Assembly (NCBI GenBank): GCA_032334055.1
Contig: JAUOZS010000001.1
Location: forward strand, 1,338,501-1,402,500
Direction: 5' to 3'
Source: Selenomonadales bacterium 4137-cl
Lineage (GTDB): Bacteria; Bacillota; Negativicutes; Sporomusales; UBA7701
DNA: 64,000 nucleotides
In this document: positions 56,073-63,376 of the stretch, piece after piece
Layout of the letters: each line of letters begins with the position of its first letter
Position numbering within the stretch: position 1 is the first letter of the stretch
Position numbers and translations under genes: made by a program
The notes under the pieces: generated by a model
Seen by the model: the letters and a program-made list of their open reading frames with translations, nothing else
Database searches by the model: none
Told to the model about the DNA's origin: nothing

Positions 56073-56228
56073 GCCCTGCTGTGTGCGTGGAAAGCCTATG
56101 TTTTGAGCCAACACATTTACTGCGGGAGCCCGGACTCTGTTTGTGGCGTGTATGCCCCTGATCGTTTGGGGACACATAAAGCAGGCAGGAGGGCACCCAC
56201 CTGCTGAGGCAGGTTCAAAACAGGGGCG
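56073..56228 (+). ncRNA. ssrS: 6S RNA
   Basis: Lies between aspS and the threonine aldolase/rarA genes, exactly where Bacillus encodes 6S-1 RNA (bsrA). The ends pair as GCCCTG (56073-56078) with CAGGGGC (56221-56227). Internal paired runs flank a purine-rich centre (CTGCGGGAGCC..., GCAGGCAGGAGGG..., CACCTGCTGAGGCAGG), giving the long rod with a central bubble that mimics an open promoter. Upstream TGTAAT (56065-56070) sits at a -10 distance. It binds sigma-A RNA polymerase in stationary phase. No protein frame fits the segment. The exact ends are uncertain by 10-20 nt. Confidence 0.8.
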
Positions 56229-56256
56229 AAACGGCATGGTGGGGATTATTATGCTC

Positions 56257-56284
56257 AGCCGGCACTAATGTGCGGGCTTTTTGT
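56257..56284 (+). terminator. 6S RNA terminator
   Basis: AGCCGGCAC (56257-56265), loop TAAT, GTGCGGGCT (56270-56278) with one mismatch, then TTTTGTTTT. Confidence 0.75.
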
Positions 56285-56346
56285 TTTCGCAGGCAGGAAA
56301 AGCCCGGGGCGACGGGGAATCCGTTCGGTAAAAGGGAGGGAAGCCG

Positions 56347-56439
56347 ATGAAGGATTTTCTGCGCAGCCTCTGCAGTCCCTGAATACTGATGTGGGTGCTG
56401 GTGGCACTCTTAGTCCTGGTTCCGCTGTTGTTGAGATAA
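56347..56439 (+). CDS. 30-codon frame with in-frame UGA (possible CxxU membrane peptide)
   Basis: ATG 56347 follows AAAGGGAGGG. It reads MKDFLRSLCSP, then TGA (56380-56382), then ILMWVLVALLVLVPLLLR and TAA (56437-56439). Reading through would give a peptide with C9-S-P-U12 just before one membrane helix. A hairpin of GGGTGC/GCACTC (56393-56398, 56404-56409) with loop TGGTG lies 11-27 nt after the UGA, at the place of a bacterial SECIS. Alternatives are a Trp codon lost by a TGG to TGA change, or two separate tiny frames (11 codons, and 16 codons from ATG 56389). I cannot choose, so readthrough is conjecture. It has its own terminator. Confidence 0.4.
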
Positions 56440-56462
56440 CGACCGTTGCCGTCGCAAGCAGG

Positions 56463-56487
56463 CGCCGCCTTACTGGCGGCGTTTTTT
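56463..56487 (+). terminator. Terminator after the 30-codon frame
   Basis: CGCCGCC (56463-56469), loop TTACT, GGCGGCG (56475-56481), then TTTTTT. Confidence 0.9.
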
Positions 56488-56559
56488 GTTTGGCTGTCAT
56501 AGGATTTTTGCCTTTCGACCAGAATTAATACAGGAATAACGTTTTGTAGGAGTGATCAC

Positions 56560-57597
56560 GTGCGAACAGTCGATTTGCGCAGCGATACCGTGACGATGCC
56601 GACCGAGGAGATGAGACAGGCCATGTTCCGGGCCGAGGTGGGCGACGACGTATATCGCGAGGACCCTACCGTAATGGCTTTGGAGGAACTGGGAGCGGCG
56701 ATGATGGGCAAGGAAGCCGGGCTTTTCCTCACCAGCGGGACGATGGGCAATCAGGTGGCGGCGATGGCCCACACCAAGAAGAGCGACGAGATAATCTGCG
56801 AGATGGAATCGCATATTTATTATTACGAGGTCGCCGGTTTGGCCTGCCTCGCCGGCGCCCAGGTTCGTCCGGTCATAGGCGACCGCGGCGTAATGACCGC
56901 CGCAGCCATCCGCGGAGCCATCCGCCCCATCGACATACACGCCCCCGAAACCGCCCTTATCTGCGTAGAAAATACCCATAACCGGGCCGGCGGCACCTGT
57001 TACCCCCTGGGCGAACTCGCCGCCATCCGCAGGCTGGCCGACGAGTTCCATATCCCGGTACATATGGACGGGGCCCGCATCTTTAACGCGGCGGTCGCGC
57101 AGGGCGTAGCCGTCGCGGAGATCGCTCAACATGCCGATACCGTGCAATTCTGTCTTTCCAAGGGACTGGCCGCGCCGGTGGGGTCGCTGCTGGTCGGTAC
57201 ACGCCCCTACATCGAAAAGGCCCGCCGCTTCCGCAAGATGCTCGGCGGCGGCATGCGTCAGGCCGGTATCGTCGCCGCGGCCGGCATCGTCGCCCTGAAA
57301 ACGATGGTCGACCGTCTTGCGGAGGATCATACCAACGCCCGGTTGCTTGGCGAGGCGATCGCCGCCAGCGGCTATGTGATCGATATGAGCACGGTGCAGA
57401 CCAATATCGTTATTTTTTCGACGGACGGCCTCAAGACCGATGCTCCCGCGTTTGTCGCCATGCTCAAGGACCGTGGCATAAAGGCCAACGCCTTTGGCGA
57501 ACGGCGGGTGCGGATGGTTACCCATTTCGGCGTCGACCGCGCCGATATCGATTACACCGTCGATGTTCTGGCCAAGCTGAAGCAAGAATGTAGCTGA
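56560..57597 (+). CDS. ltaE: Low-specificity threonine aldolase
   Basis: 345 residues. N-terminus MRTVDLRSDTVTMPTEEMR is the family start. LTSGTMGNQVA, IYYYEVAG, IHMDGARIFNAAVA and the PLP-Lys segment FCLSKGLAAPVGSLLVG complete the fold-type I PLP enzyme. It splits threonine or allo-threonine into glycine and acetaldehyde. The GTG 56560 start follows TAGGAGTG. rarA follows 17 nt downstream. In Bacillus the neighbour at this point is yrvM, so this gene is an insertion or replacement. Confidence 0.93.
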   Translation: MRTVDLRSDTVTMPTEEMRQAMFRAEVGDDVYREDPTVMALEELGAAMMGKEAGLFLTSGTMGNQVAAMAHTKKSDEIICEMESHIYYYEVAGLACLAGAQVRPVIGDRGVMTAAAIRGAIRPIDIHAPETALICVENTHNRAGGTCYPLGELAAIRRLADEFHIPVHMDGARIFNAAVAQGVAVAEIAQHADTVQFCLSKGLAAPVGSLLVGTRPYIEKARRFRKMLGGGMRQAGIVAAAGIVALKTMVDRLAEDHTNARLLGEAIAASGYVIDMSTVQTNIVIFSTDGLKTDAPAFVAMLKDRGIKANAFGERRVRMVTHFGVDRADIDYTVDVLAKLKQECS

Positions 57598-57614
57598 AAG
57601 AAGGACTTTTCATT

Positions 57615-58937
57615 ATGAGCCTTTTCGAGGAACAGGACAGCGGGCCGGAGCTTGCGGCGCCGCTGGCGGTGAGGATGCGCCCGCTTACGCTGGCGGAATT
57701 CGTCGGCCAGGCCGATCTTATCGCCCCCGGGCGGTTTCTTCGCCGCATGATCGATGCCGACACCGTGCCGTCCATGATCCTCTTCGGGCCGCCGGGCACG
57801 GGCAAAACCACCCTAGCTCATATCATCGCCCGCGAGACGGACGCCCAGTTCGAGCAGCTCAACGCTGTCTCGGCGGGGGTGGCCGACATCCGCAGGATTA
57901 TCGACGCTGCCCAGAAAAGGTTGCGGCTGCTGCGGCAGCGCACCATCCTGTTCGTCGACGAGATTCACCGCTTTTCCAAATCGCAGCAGGATGTTCTGTT
58001 GCCTTTTGTGGAGAACGGCACCGTCACGCTGATCGGCGCCACGACCGAGAATCCGTATTTTGAAGTGAATTCGCCGCTGTTGTCGCGGGCAAGGGTGTTT
58101 CGCCTCCTGCCGCTCGGCCCCGACGAGGTGGTCGCTATCCTCGCCGCCGCGCTGGCTGACGAGGAACGCGGCCTGGGCGGAACGGGCATCACTTGCGCTC
58201 CGGCTGTTTTAGCCGCCATCGCCGATTTCACCGGCGGCGACGCCCGTGTAGCCCTCAACCTGCTGGAGCAGGCTGCGGCGATGGCGACTGGCGACGGCCC
58301 GCGGGAAATAACCCTGGAGCTCCTCAAGTCAATCGCCGGCGAGCGGGTCATCGGCTATGACAAGAAAGGCGACACGCATTACGACGTGGCGTCGGCTTTT
58401 ATAAAGAGCATGCGCGGTTCCGACCCCGACGCCGCCCTTCATTATCTCGCCCGCATGCTCGAAGCCGGTGAGGATGTGAAGTTCATTGCCCGCCGGATTG
58501 TCATCTGTGCTGCCGAGGATGTCGGCAACGCCGATCCGCAGGCACTGGTGGTGGCGACCGCGGCCATGCACGCCGTGCAGTTCATCGGCCTGCCCGAAGC
58601 CCGCATTCCCCTCGCACAGGCGGTAGTCTATATAGCCGCCGCCCCCAAAAGCAATGCCGCGTATGTGGCTGTCGACCAGGCAATGGCCGACGTGCGGGAA
58701 AAAGAAGGCGGCCGCGTGCCGCTTCACCTGCGGGACGCCAGTTATAAAGGCGCCAAGCTGTGGGGGCACGGCCAGGACTATAAATATCCGCACAATTTTC
58801 CCGGCGCTTACGTGTCTCAGCAGTATCTTCCGGACGAATTGAAAGAATACGTTTATTACCGGCCGACCGACCAGGGATTTGAGGCCGAGATCGCGCGCAG
58901 GCTGCGCGAGCGGGGCAATGCGCGGCCGGCGAAATGA
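57615..58937 (+). CDS. rarA: Replication-associated recombination protein RarA (MgsA)
   Basis: 440 residues. AAA+ with Walker A GPPGTGKTTL near 60, Walker B ILFVDEIHRF near 118, sensor 1 IGATTENPYF, and the RarA C-terminal tetramerisation domain with NAAYVAVDQAM, PLHLRDASYKGAK and GYKYPHNFPG-type DYKYPHNFPGAYV. It acts at stalled or broken replication forks. ATG 57615. Gene order aspS-6S-...-rarA-Rrf2-iscS-mnmA matches Bacillus. Confidence 0.95.
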   Translation: MSLFEEQDSGPELAAPLAVRMRPLTLAEFVGQADLIAPGRFLRRMIDADTVPSMILFGPPGTGKTTLAHIIARETDAQFEQLNAVSAGVADIRRIIDAAQKRLRLLRQRTILFVDEIHRFSKSQQDVLLPFVENGTVTLIGATTENPYFEVNSPLLSRARVFRLLPLGPDEVVAILAAALADEERGLGGTGITCAPAVLAAIADFTGGDARVALNLLEQAAAMATGDGPREITLELLKSIAGERVIGYDKKGDTHYDVASAFIKSMRGSDPDAALHYLARMLEAGEDVKFIARRIVICAAEDVGNADPQALVVATAAMHAVQFIGLPEARIPLAQAVVYIAAAPKSNAAYVAVDQAMADVREKEGGRVPLHLRDASYKGAKLWGHGQDYKYPHNFPGAYVSQQYLPDELKEYVYYRPTDQGFEAEIARRLRERGNARPAK

Positions 58938-59017
58938 CAAGGCCGCCGTGGTCGAGAAGGGCTTTTTGCGTCCGGAATAAATCCGAGTCGGCGGGTCAAA
59001 AATAATAGCGCATCGTC

Positions 59018-59046
59018 TTTACAACCCGACCTTTTTCTGGTATATT
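59018..59046 (+). promoter_or_regulatory. Sigma-A promoter of the iscR-like operon
   Basis: TTTACA (59018-59023), 17 nt, TATATT (59041-59046). It is the probable start of the Rrf2-iscS-iscU-mnmA unit; an Rrf2 site would be expected between it and 59096, but I could not recognise one. Confidence 0.72.
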
Positions 59047-59095
59047 GAATCTAAACAAATCCTATCGTAATACTCGGAAAAGCGGGTGATTCAAA

Positions 59096-59518
59096 GTGAA
59101 GCTGTCCACCAAAGGGCGTTATGGCGTATCCGCTATGTTCGATTTGGCTCTTCACCACGGACAGGGGCCGATTTCCCTTAAAAGCGTCGCTCAGCGCCAG
59201 GGGATTTCCGAGCACTATCTCGAACAGCTTATGGGAACGTTGCGAAAGGCCGGCTATGTCAAAAGCGTGCGCGGCGCCCAGGGGGGCTATACTCTGACAA
59301 AGTCTCCGGAAGAGATTACCGTGGGCGATATCATCAGGATAATGGAGGGGCCGACCGCACCGGTCGACTGCCTGCTGGCCGACACCGCTGACAATAAATA
59401 TTGTGCCCGAGCCGGGAACTGCGTGACGCGGGGCGTTTGGGCGAAAGTGCGCGACAGCATCGATGCGGTGCTAGATTCGATTACCCTCGCCGACTTGGCG
59501 AATGAAGACAAAGCATAG
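59096..59518 (+). CDS. Rrf2-family regulator (IscR-like, CymR position)
   Basis: 140 residues. N-terminal winged helix (MKLSTKGRYGVSAMFDLA, ISEHYLEQLMGTLRKAGYV, GAQGGYTL). Three cysteines follow in CLLADTADNKYC-ARAGNC, spacing C-x10-C-x5-C, close to the IscR pattern (C-x5-C-x5-C) but wider in the first gap, so an Fe-S cluster is possible. Bacillus CymR at this locus lacks such a cluster and works with CysK. The GTG 59096 start follows the leader GCGGGTG. It likely controls iscS-iscU-mnmA, which follow at once. Confidence 0.88.
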   Translation: MKLSTKGRYGVSAMFDLALHHGQGPISLKSVAQRQGISEHYLEQLMGTLRKAGYVKSVRGAQGGYTLTKSPEEITVGDIIRIMEGPTAPVDCLLADTADNKYCARAGNCVTRGVWAKVRDSIDAVLDSITLADLANEDKA

Positions 59519-59528
59519 GAGTGATAGC

Positions 59529-60737
59529 ATGAAACGCATTTACTTCGATCATTCGGCCACAACCCCCGTCGACAAGGAAGCGGCAGCGGCGGTGCTGGAA
59601 TACATGACCGAAAAATTCGGCAACGCATCGAGCATTCATAGTTTCGGCCGCGAAGCCCGCAAAGCGGTGGATGAGGCTCGCGAAAAGGTGGCCAAACTCA
59701 TCGGGGCGACCGCCAACGAAATCTTCTTCACCAGCGGCGGCACCGAGGCCGACAACCTCGCCATCAAAGGTGTTGCGTTCGCCAACCGCAAGAAAGGCAA
59801 TCATATAATCACCTCGGCTATCGAGCATCACGCGGTGCTCCATACCTGCGAGTATCTCGAGAAGCACGGCTTTACGGTGACCTACCTGCCAGTGGACGAA
59901 TACGGCATGGTGAGTGTCGAAGAGCTTCAGAAAGCCATCACCGACAAAACCATCCTTATTTCCATCATGATGGCCAATAACGAAGTCGGCACCATCCAGC
60001 CGGTGCAGGAAATTGGCAGGATCGCTCGCGAAAAAGGCATTTACTTTCATACCGACGCCGTGCAGGCGGTAGGTAATTATCCTATAAACGTCCAAGAAAT
60101 GAACATCGACATGTTGGCGCTGTCCGGCCATAAATTCCATGCCCCCAAAGGCATCGGCGCCCTTTATATCAGGAAAGGGGTACGCATCGAGGCGGTTCAG
60201 CACGGCGGCGGCCACGAGCGCAACATGCGGGCGGGCACCGAAAATGTCCCCGGCATCGTCGGCCTCGGCAAAGCAGCGGAAATTGCCAAGCGGGATATGG
60301 CCCAGAAGGTCACTTATCTTGCCAAACTTCGCGATAGGATAATCAACGAGGTCATGACGAAGGTTCCCCATGTCAAGCTGAACGGCCACCCGACTGAGCG
60401 TCTTCCCGGCAATGTCAACTTCAGCTTCCTCTTTATCGAGGGTGAATCGTTGCTTCTTAACCTTGACCTCAAAGGCATCGCCGCCTCCAGCGGTTCGGCC
60501 TGTACCTCCGGGTCGCTCGACCCGTCGCACGTGCTTTTGGCGATGGGACTTACCCACGAGGTGGCCCACGGGTCGTTGCGCGTTACCCTTGGCCGCGGCA
60601 ACACCGCCGAAGAGGTGGAATACTTCCTCCAGGTACTGCCGGAAATAATCGACAGGCTGCGCGCCATGTCGCCGCTGTTCGGCGAGAGCGCCAAAACGGT
60701 GGTCAACAATCCGTGCAACGAATGCCACATGCATTAA
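59529..60737 (+). CDS. iscS: Cysteine desulfurase IscS/NifS type
   Basis: 402 residues from ATG 59529. The PLP site is LSGHKFHAPKGIGALY (Lys in HKF), the His pair ITSAIEHHAVL and the active Cys in SSGSACTSGSLDPSHVLLAMG near residue 325. It removes sulfur from cysteine for cluster assembly and for 2-thiouridine synthesis by MnmA. It is followed by iscU and mnmA, so both uses are encoded in this unit. An in-frame codon 27 nt earlier overlaps the Rrf2 gene end and is not preferred. Confidence 0.95.
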   Translation: MKRIYFDHSATTPVDKEAAAAVLEYMTEKFGNASSIHSFGREARKAVDEAREKVAKLIGATANEIFFTSGGTEADNLAIKGVAFANRKKGNHIITSAIEHHAVLHTCEYLEKHGFTVTYLPVDEYGMVSVEELQKAITDKTILISIMMANNEVGTIQPVQEIGRIAREKGIYFHTDAVQAVGNYPINVQEMNIDMLALSGHKFHAPKGIGALYIRKGVRIEAVQHGGGHERNMRAGTENVPGIVGLGKAAEIAKRDMAQKVTYLAKLRDRIINEVMTKVPHVKLNGHPTERLPGNVNFSFLFIEGESLLLNLDLKGIAASSGSACTSGSLDPSHVLLAMGLTHEVAHGSLRVTLGRGNTAEEVEYFLQVLPEIIDRLRAMSPLFGESAKTVVNNPCNECHMH

Positions 60738-60758
60738 TGATAAGATAGGGGAGATACC

Positions 60759-61133
60759 ATGTATACGGAAAAAGTTATGGACCATTTCACCAATCCGCGC
60801 AACGTCGGCGAAATCAAGGAAGCCAGCGGAATCGGCGAAGTGGGCAACGCCAAATGCGGCGACATCATGCGCATATACCTGAAGGTCGATGACAACGACG
60901 TCATCACCGACGTCAAATTCAAGACCTTCGGCTGCGGCGCGGCGATTGCCACCAGCAGCATGGTCACCGAGATGGTGAAAGGCAAAAAGCTTTCCGAGGC
61001 CCTGGAGATATCCAACCAGGCGGTCGCCGAGGCCCTGGGCGGATTGCCGCCGGCCAAGATGCACTGTTCAAATCTGGCGGCCGATGCCCTGCACCACGCC
61101 ATTAAGGATTACATCGACAAAAAAGGAAAGTGA
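60759..61133 (+). CDS. iscU: Iron-sulfur cluster scaffold IscU/NifU N-terminal type
   Basis: 124 residues with the three cluster Cys: GNAKCGDIM (about C33), KTFGCGAAIATSS (about C60) and KMHCSNLAADAL (about C102), plus the Asp after the first Cys. It assembles 2Fe-2S/4Fe-4S clusters from sulfur given by IscS. There is no HscA/HscB or ferredoxin gene near, so this is the short isc set. ATG 60759 follows GGGGAG. Confidence 0.94.
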   Translation: MYTEKVMDHFTNPRNVGEIKEASGIGEVGNAKCGDIMRIYLKVDDNDVITDVKFKTFGCGAAIATSSMVTEMVKGKKLSEALEISNQAVAEALGGLPPAKMHCSNLAADALHHAIKDYIDKKGK

Positions 61134-61137
61134 TAGT

Positions 61138-62226
61138 GTGACGGCTAAACCGAAAGTGGTCGTCGCCATGAGCGGAGGGGTGGACAGTTCTTTGACTGCC
61201 GCCCTTCTCGTGCACCAGGGCTACGACGTAATCGGCGCAACTATGCAGATTTGGGACAATGAGCGCGAAGACGCCGACGAACGGGGCTGCTGTTCGCTGT
61301 CGGCGGTGGCTGATGCGCGTCGGGTCGCCGACAGGCTGGGCATTCCTTATTATGTGCTCAATTTTCGCGCCCTTTTCCAGGAGACGGTTGTCGACTATTT
61401 TATCGCCGAATACGCCGCCGGCCGCACTCCTAACCCCTGCATCGCCTGCAACCGTTACGTCAAGTTCGAAGGCCTGCTGAAAAAGGCGCTGGCCTTGGGG
61501 GCGGAGTATGTCGCCACCGGCCATTACGCCCGTATCGGCTACGACGGAACAAGGAAGCGGTTTCTGCTTCGCAAGGGCGTGGACTCGACCAAGGACCAGT
61601 CTTATGCGCTTTATCACCTCAACCAGCATACTCTCAGGCATTTCCTCATGCCGTTGGGTGAATATACCAAGGTGGAAACCCGCCGGATGGCCCGCGAGAT
61701 CGGCCTCGCCGTCGCCGACAAGCCTGACAGCCAGGAGATCTGTTTCGTACCTGACGACGATTATCAGCGGTTTCTCGCCGAGAAAGCTCCCGGCAGCCTC
61801 AGGCCCGGGGATATTGTTGACACGCACGGCCGGATTCTTGGCCGGCACAAAGGCCTGCCGTTATACACCGTCGGCCAGCGCAAGGGCTTGGGCATTGCGG
61901 CCGGCCGACCGCTTTACGTCGTCGCTCTCGATACAGACCGAAACCAGGTAATCGTCGGCGATGACGACGACGTTTTCGCCAGTGAACTGATCGCCGGCGA
62001 TCTAAACTACATCGCCTTCGACGACTTATCCGCCCCGCTGGCGGCGGCGGTCAAGATTCGTTACAGCGCCCGCGAGGCTCCGGCGATTATTACGCCGTTC
62101 ACCGACGGCCAGGTGCGGATTCGGTTCGAAACTCCCCAGCGGGCCATAACCCCCGGACAGTCGGTCGTTTTTTACGACGGGGACATCGTTTTGGGCGGCG
62201 GCATTATCGGCAAAGTTGTGGGGTAA
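61138..62226 (+). CDS. mnmA: tRNA-specific 2-thiouridylase MnmA
   Basis: 362 residues. ATP-pyrophosphatase loop AMSGGVDSS near residue 11, catalytic Cys in PNPCIACNRYVKF (about 102) and the second Cys in SQEICFVPDD (about 199). It adds sulfur to U34 of tRNA for Glu, Gln and Lys. The start is GTG 61138, at GGAAAGTG; an earlier in-frame ATG (61084) is inside iscU. The sulfur donor is the IscS encoded two genes upstream. Confidence 0.95.
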   Translation: MTAKPKVVVAMSGGVDSSLTAALLVHQGYDVIGATMQIWDNEREDADERGCCSLSAVADARRVADRLGIPYYVLNFRALFQETVVDYFIAEYAAGRTPNPCIACNRYVKFEGLLKKALALGAEYVATGHYARIGYDGTRKRFLLRKGVDSTKDQSYALYHLNQHTLRHFLMPLGEYTKVETRRMAREIGLAVADKPDSQEICFVPDDDYQRFLAEKAPGSLRPGDIVDTHGRILGRHKGLPLYTVGQRKGLGIAAGRPLYVVALDTDRNQVIVGDDDDVFASELIAGDLNYIAFDDLSAPLAAAVKIRYSAREAPAIITPFTDGQVRIRFETPQRAITPGQSVVFYDGDIVLGGGIIGKVVG

Positions 62227-62297
62227 TGGGATAAAAAACGGGATATTCGGACAATATGCCTCTATAAGGAAAAACCAAACTAACAGTGTTGCTCTGC

Positions 62298-62335
62298 AGG
62301 CCGCGGAAAAGTTCGCCGGAACTTTTCCGCGGCCT
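62298..62335 (+). terminator. mnmA terminator
   Basis: 17-nt perfect arms (62298-62314 and 62319-62335) around GCCG, then TCTTAAAT. The U-tract is short, but the stem is long. Confidence 0.82.
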
Positions 62336-62405
62336 TCTTAAATAAAAGGCGGCGAATCCGGCCATAATACTAGTGCAATCTGTTTCGACGGAAAGGCTGG
62401 CCTGT

Positions 62406-62930
62406 ATGCAGAAACTGCGGCGATTGCTCGGCCTGCCGGTGCTGGAGATCGAAAATGGCACCCAGATTGGCGAAGTCCAGGAAGTGGTCCTGAATATCGG
62501 GCAGGCGGCCGTCACCGGGATAGTGATCGCCGAGCCGACCTGGTTCAGCCACGAAAGAGGCATCTTCTTCGCCGACCTTTACAGCATCGGGCGCGACGCC
62601 GTGACCGTCAGGAGCGCGGCTGCGGTGCGGGATTTTTCCGCTGCCATGGCCGTCGCCGAGGTTAACACGTTATCGGTGTTATGCGATAAGGAAATCTACA
62701 CCGAGACGGGGGACTATCTCGGAGTGATGACCGATGTTTCCTGGGAGCCGGCGACGGGGGAAATCCGCTTCTATGAGCTGTCGGACGGACTTATCACCGA
62801 TTTCCTCTGCGGTCGTTTGATTATGCCGCTGCCGCCGGCCCAGGTGGTAGGCAAGGACAGGCTGATCGTGCCGGAAGCGATGATCGAGCTGCTCCAGACA
62901 GCAAATCACGATCCGGGTGGTGTGTGTTAA
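62406..62930 (+). CDS. PRC-barrel domain protein
   Basis: 174 residues from ATG 62406, which is the start that leaves the first barrel at the N-terminus (KLRRLLGLPVLEIENGTQIGEVQEVVLN). A GTG at 62373 is in frame but has no ribosome site. A second PRC-barrel-like segment lies at about 92-135 (CDKEIYTETGDYLGVMTDVSWEPATGEIRFYEL). Function unknown; such proteins are common in spore-formers, YlmC/YmxH-like in build. An upstream CATAATA could be a sigma-G-type -10, but its -35 is not clear. Its stop overlaps the next start by one base. Confidence 0.72.
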   Translation: MQKLRRLLGLPVLEIENGTQIGEVQEVVLNIGQAAVTGIVIAEPTWFSHERGIFFADLYSIGRDAVTVRSAAAVRDFSAAMAVAEVNTLSVLCDKEIYTETGDYLGVMTDVSWEPATGEIRFYELSDGLITDFLCGRLIMPLPPAQVVGKDRLIVPEAMIELLQTANHDPGGVC

Positions 62931-63169
62931 TGGTGACTTGCCCTGTGTGCGCCAAGCGCGCGGTCGGCAAGGTCGGAGCAGATCAGTACTACTGCTGGGA
63001 CTGTTGCGTGGAGTTTGTCGTCCGTGGTCCCCGCGTGACTATCTTCAACGTCGAGCCTGACGGCAGTCTGACACTGTACGCCGACCCCTCGGCCGGGGGC
63101 GTAAATTTAGTGATGCAAGAGGGGGGATATGATGCGCAGCAAATTCATGCACGGGTTAATCTGGGGTAG
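62930..63169 (+). CDS. Small Cys-pair (zinc-ribbon-like) protein
   Basis: 79 residues. The first half has CPVC and CWDCC separated by about 16 residues, a likely zinc site; the second half is a short beta-rich tail (VTIFNVEPDGSLTLYADP). Not recognised. ATG 62930 shares its A with the previous stop codon, so the two genes are coupled. A GTG 6 nt earlier is an alternative start. Confidence 0.6.
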   Translation: MVTCPVCAKRAVGKVGADQYYCWDCCVEFVVRGPRVTIFNVEPDGSLTLYADPSAGGVNLVMQEGGYDAQQIHARVNLG

Positions 63170-63329
63170 CGTTGTCGGAACCGTACTAGGCGCCATCATG
63201 AGTCCCATGTTGAGACCGCAGAGGAAACCGCTGATGGAACGGAGCGCCGAGGCTCTCGGGCACACTACGCGTGATCTGATGCGGGAAGCCCGTCGGGCCA
63301 GAAAAAGGATTATGAAGAAACTTGATTAA
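63129..63329 (+). CDS. YtxH-like small membrane protein
   Basis: 66 residues. A Gly-rich membrane helix at about 8-26 (GLIWGSVVGTVLGAIMSPM) is followed by a basic helical tail (RDLMREARRARKRIMKKLD). This matches the YtxH build of one membrane helix plus a charged coil, usually stress-linked in Bacillus, but with no clear family motif. It overlaps the previous gene by 41 nt. ATG 63129 follows GGGGGGAT. Confidence 0.65.
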   Translation: MMRSKFMHGLIWGSVVGTVLGAIMSPMLRPQRKPLMERSAEALGHTTRDLMREARRARKRIMKKLD

Positions 63330-63361
63330 GTGAAGGGGAGACCGCCCGGTCTCCCCTTCAC
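63330..63361. terminator. Palindrome between the YtxH-like gene and the second permease
   Basis: 15-nt perfect arms (63330-63344, 63347-63361) around CC. No U-run follows. It may act as a processing site or weak stop. Confidence 0.5.
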
Positions 63362-63376
63362 TATGAGGTGAGACAA

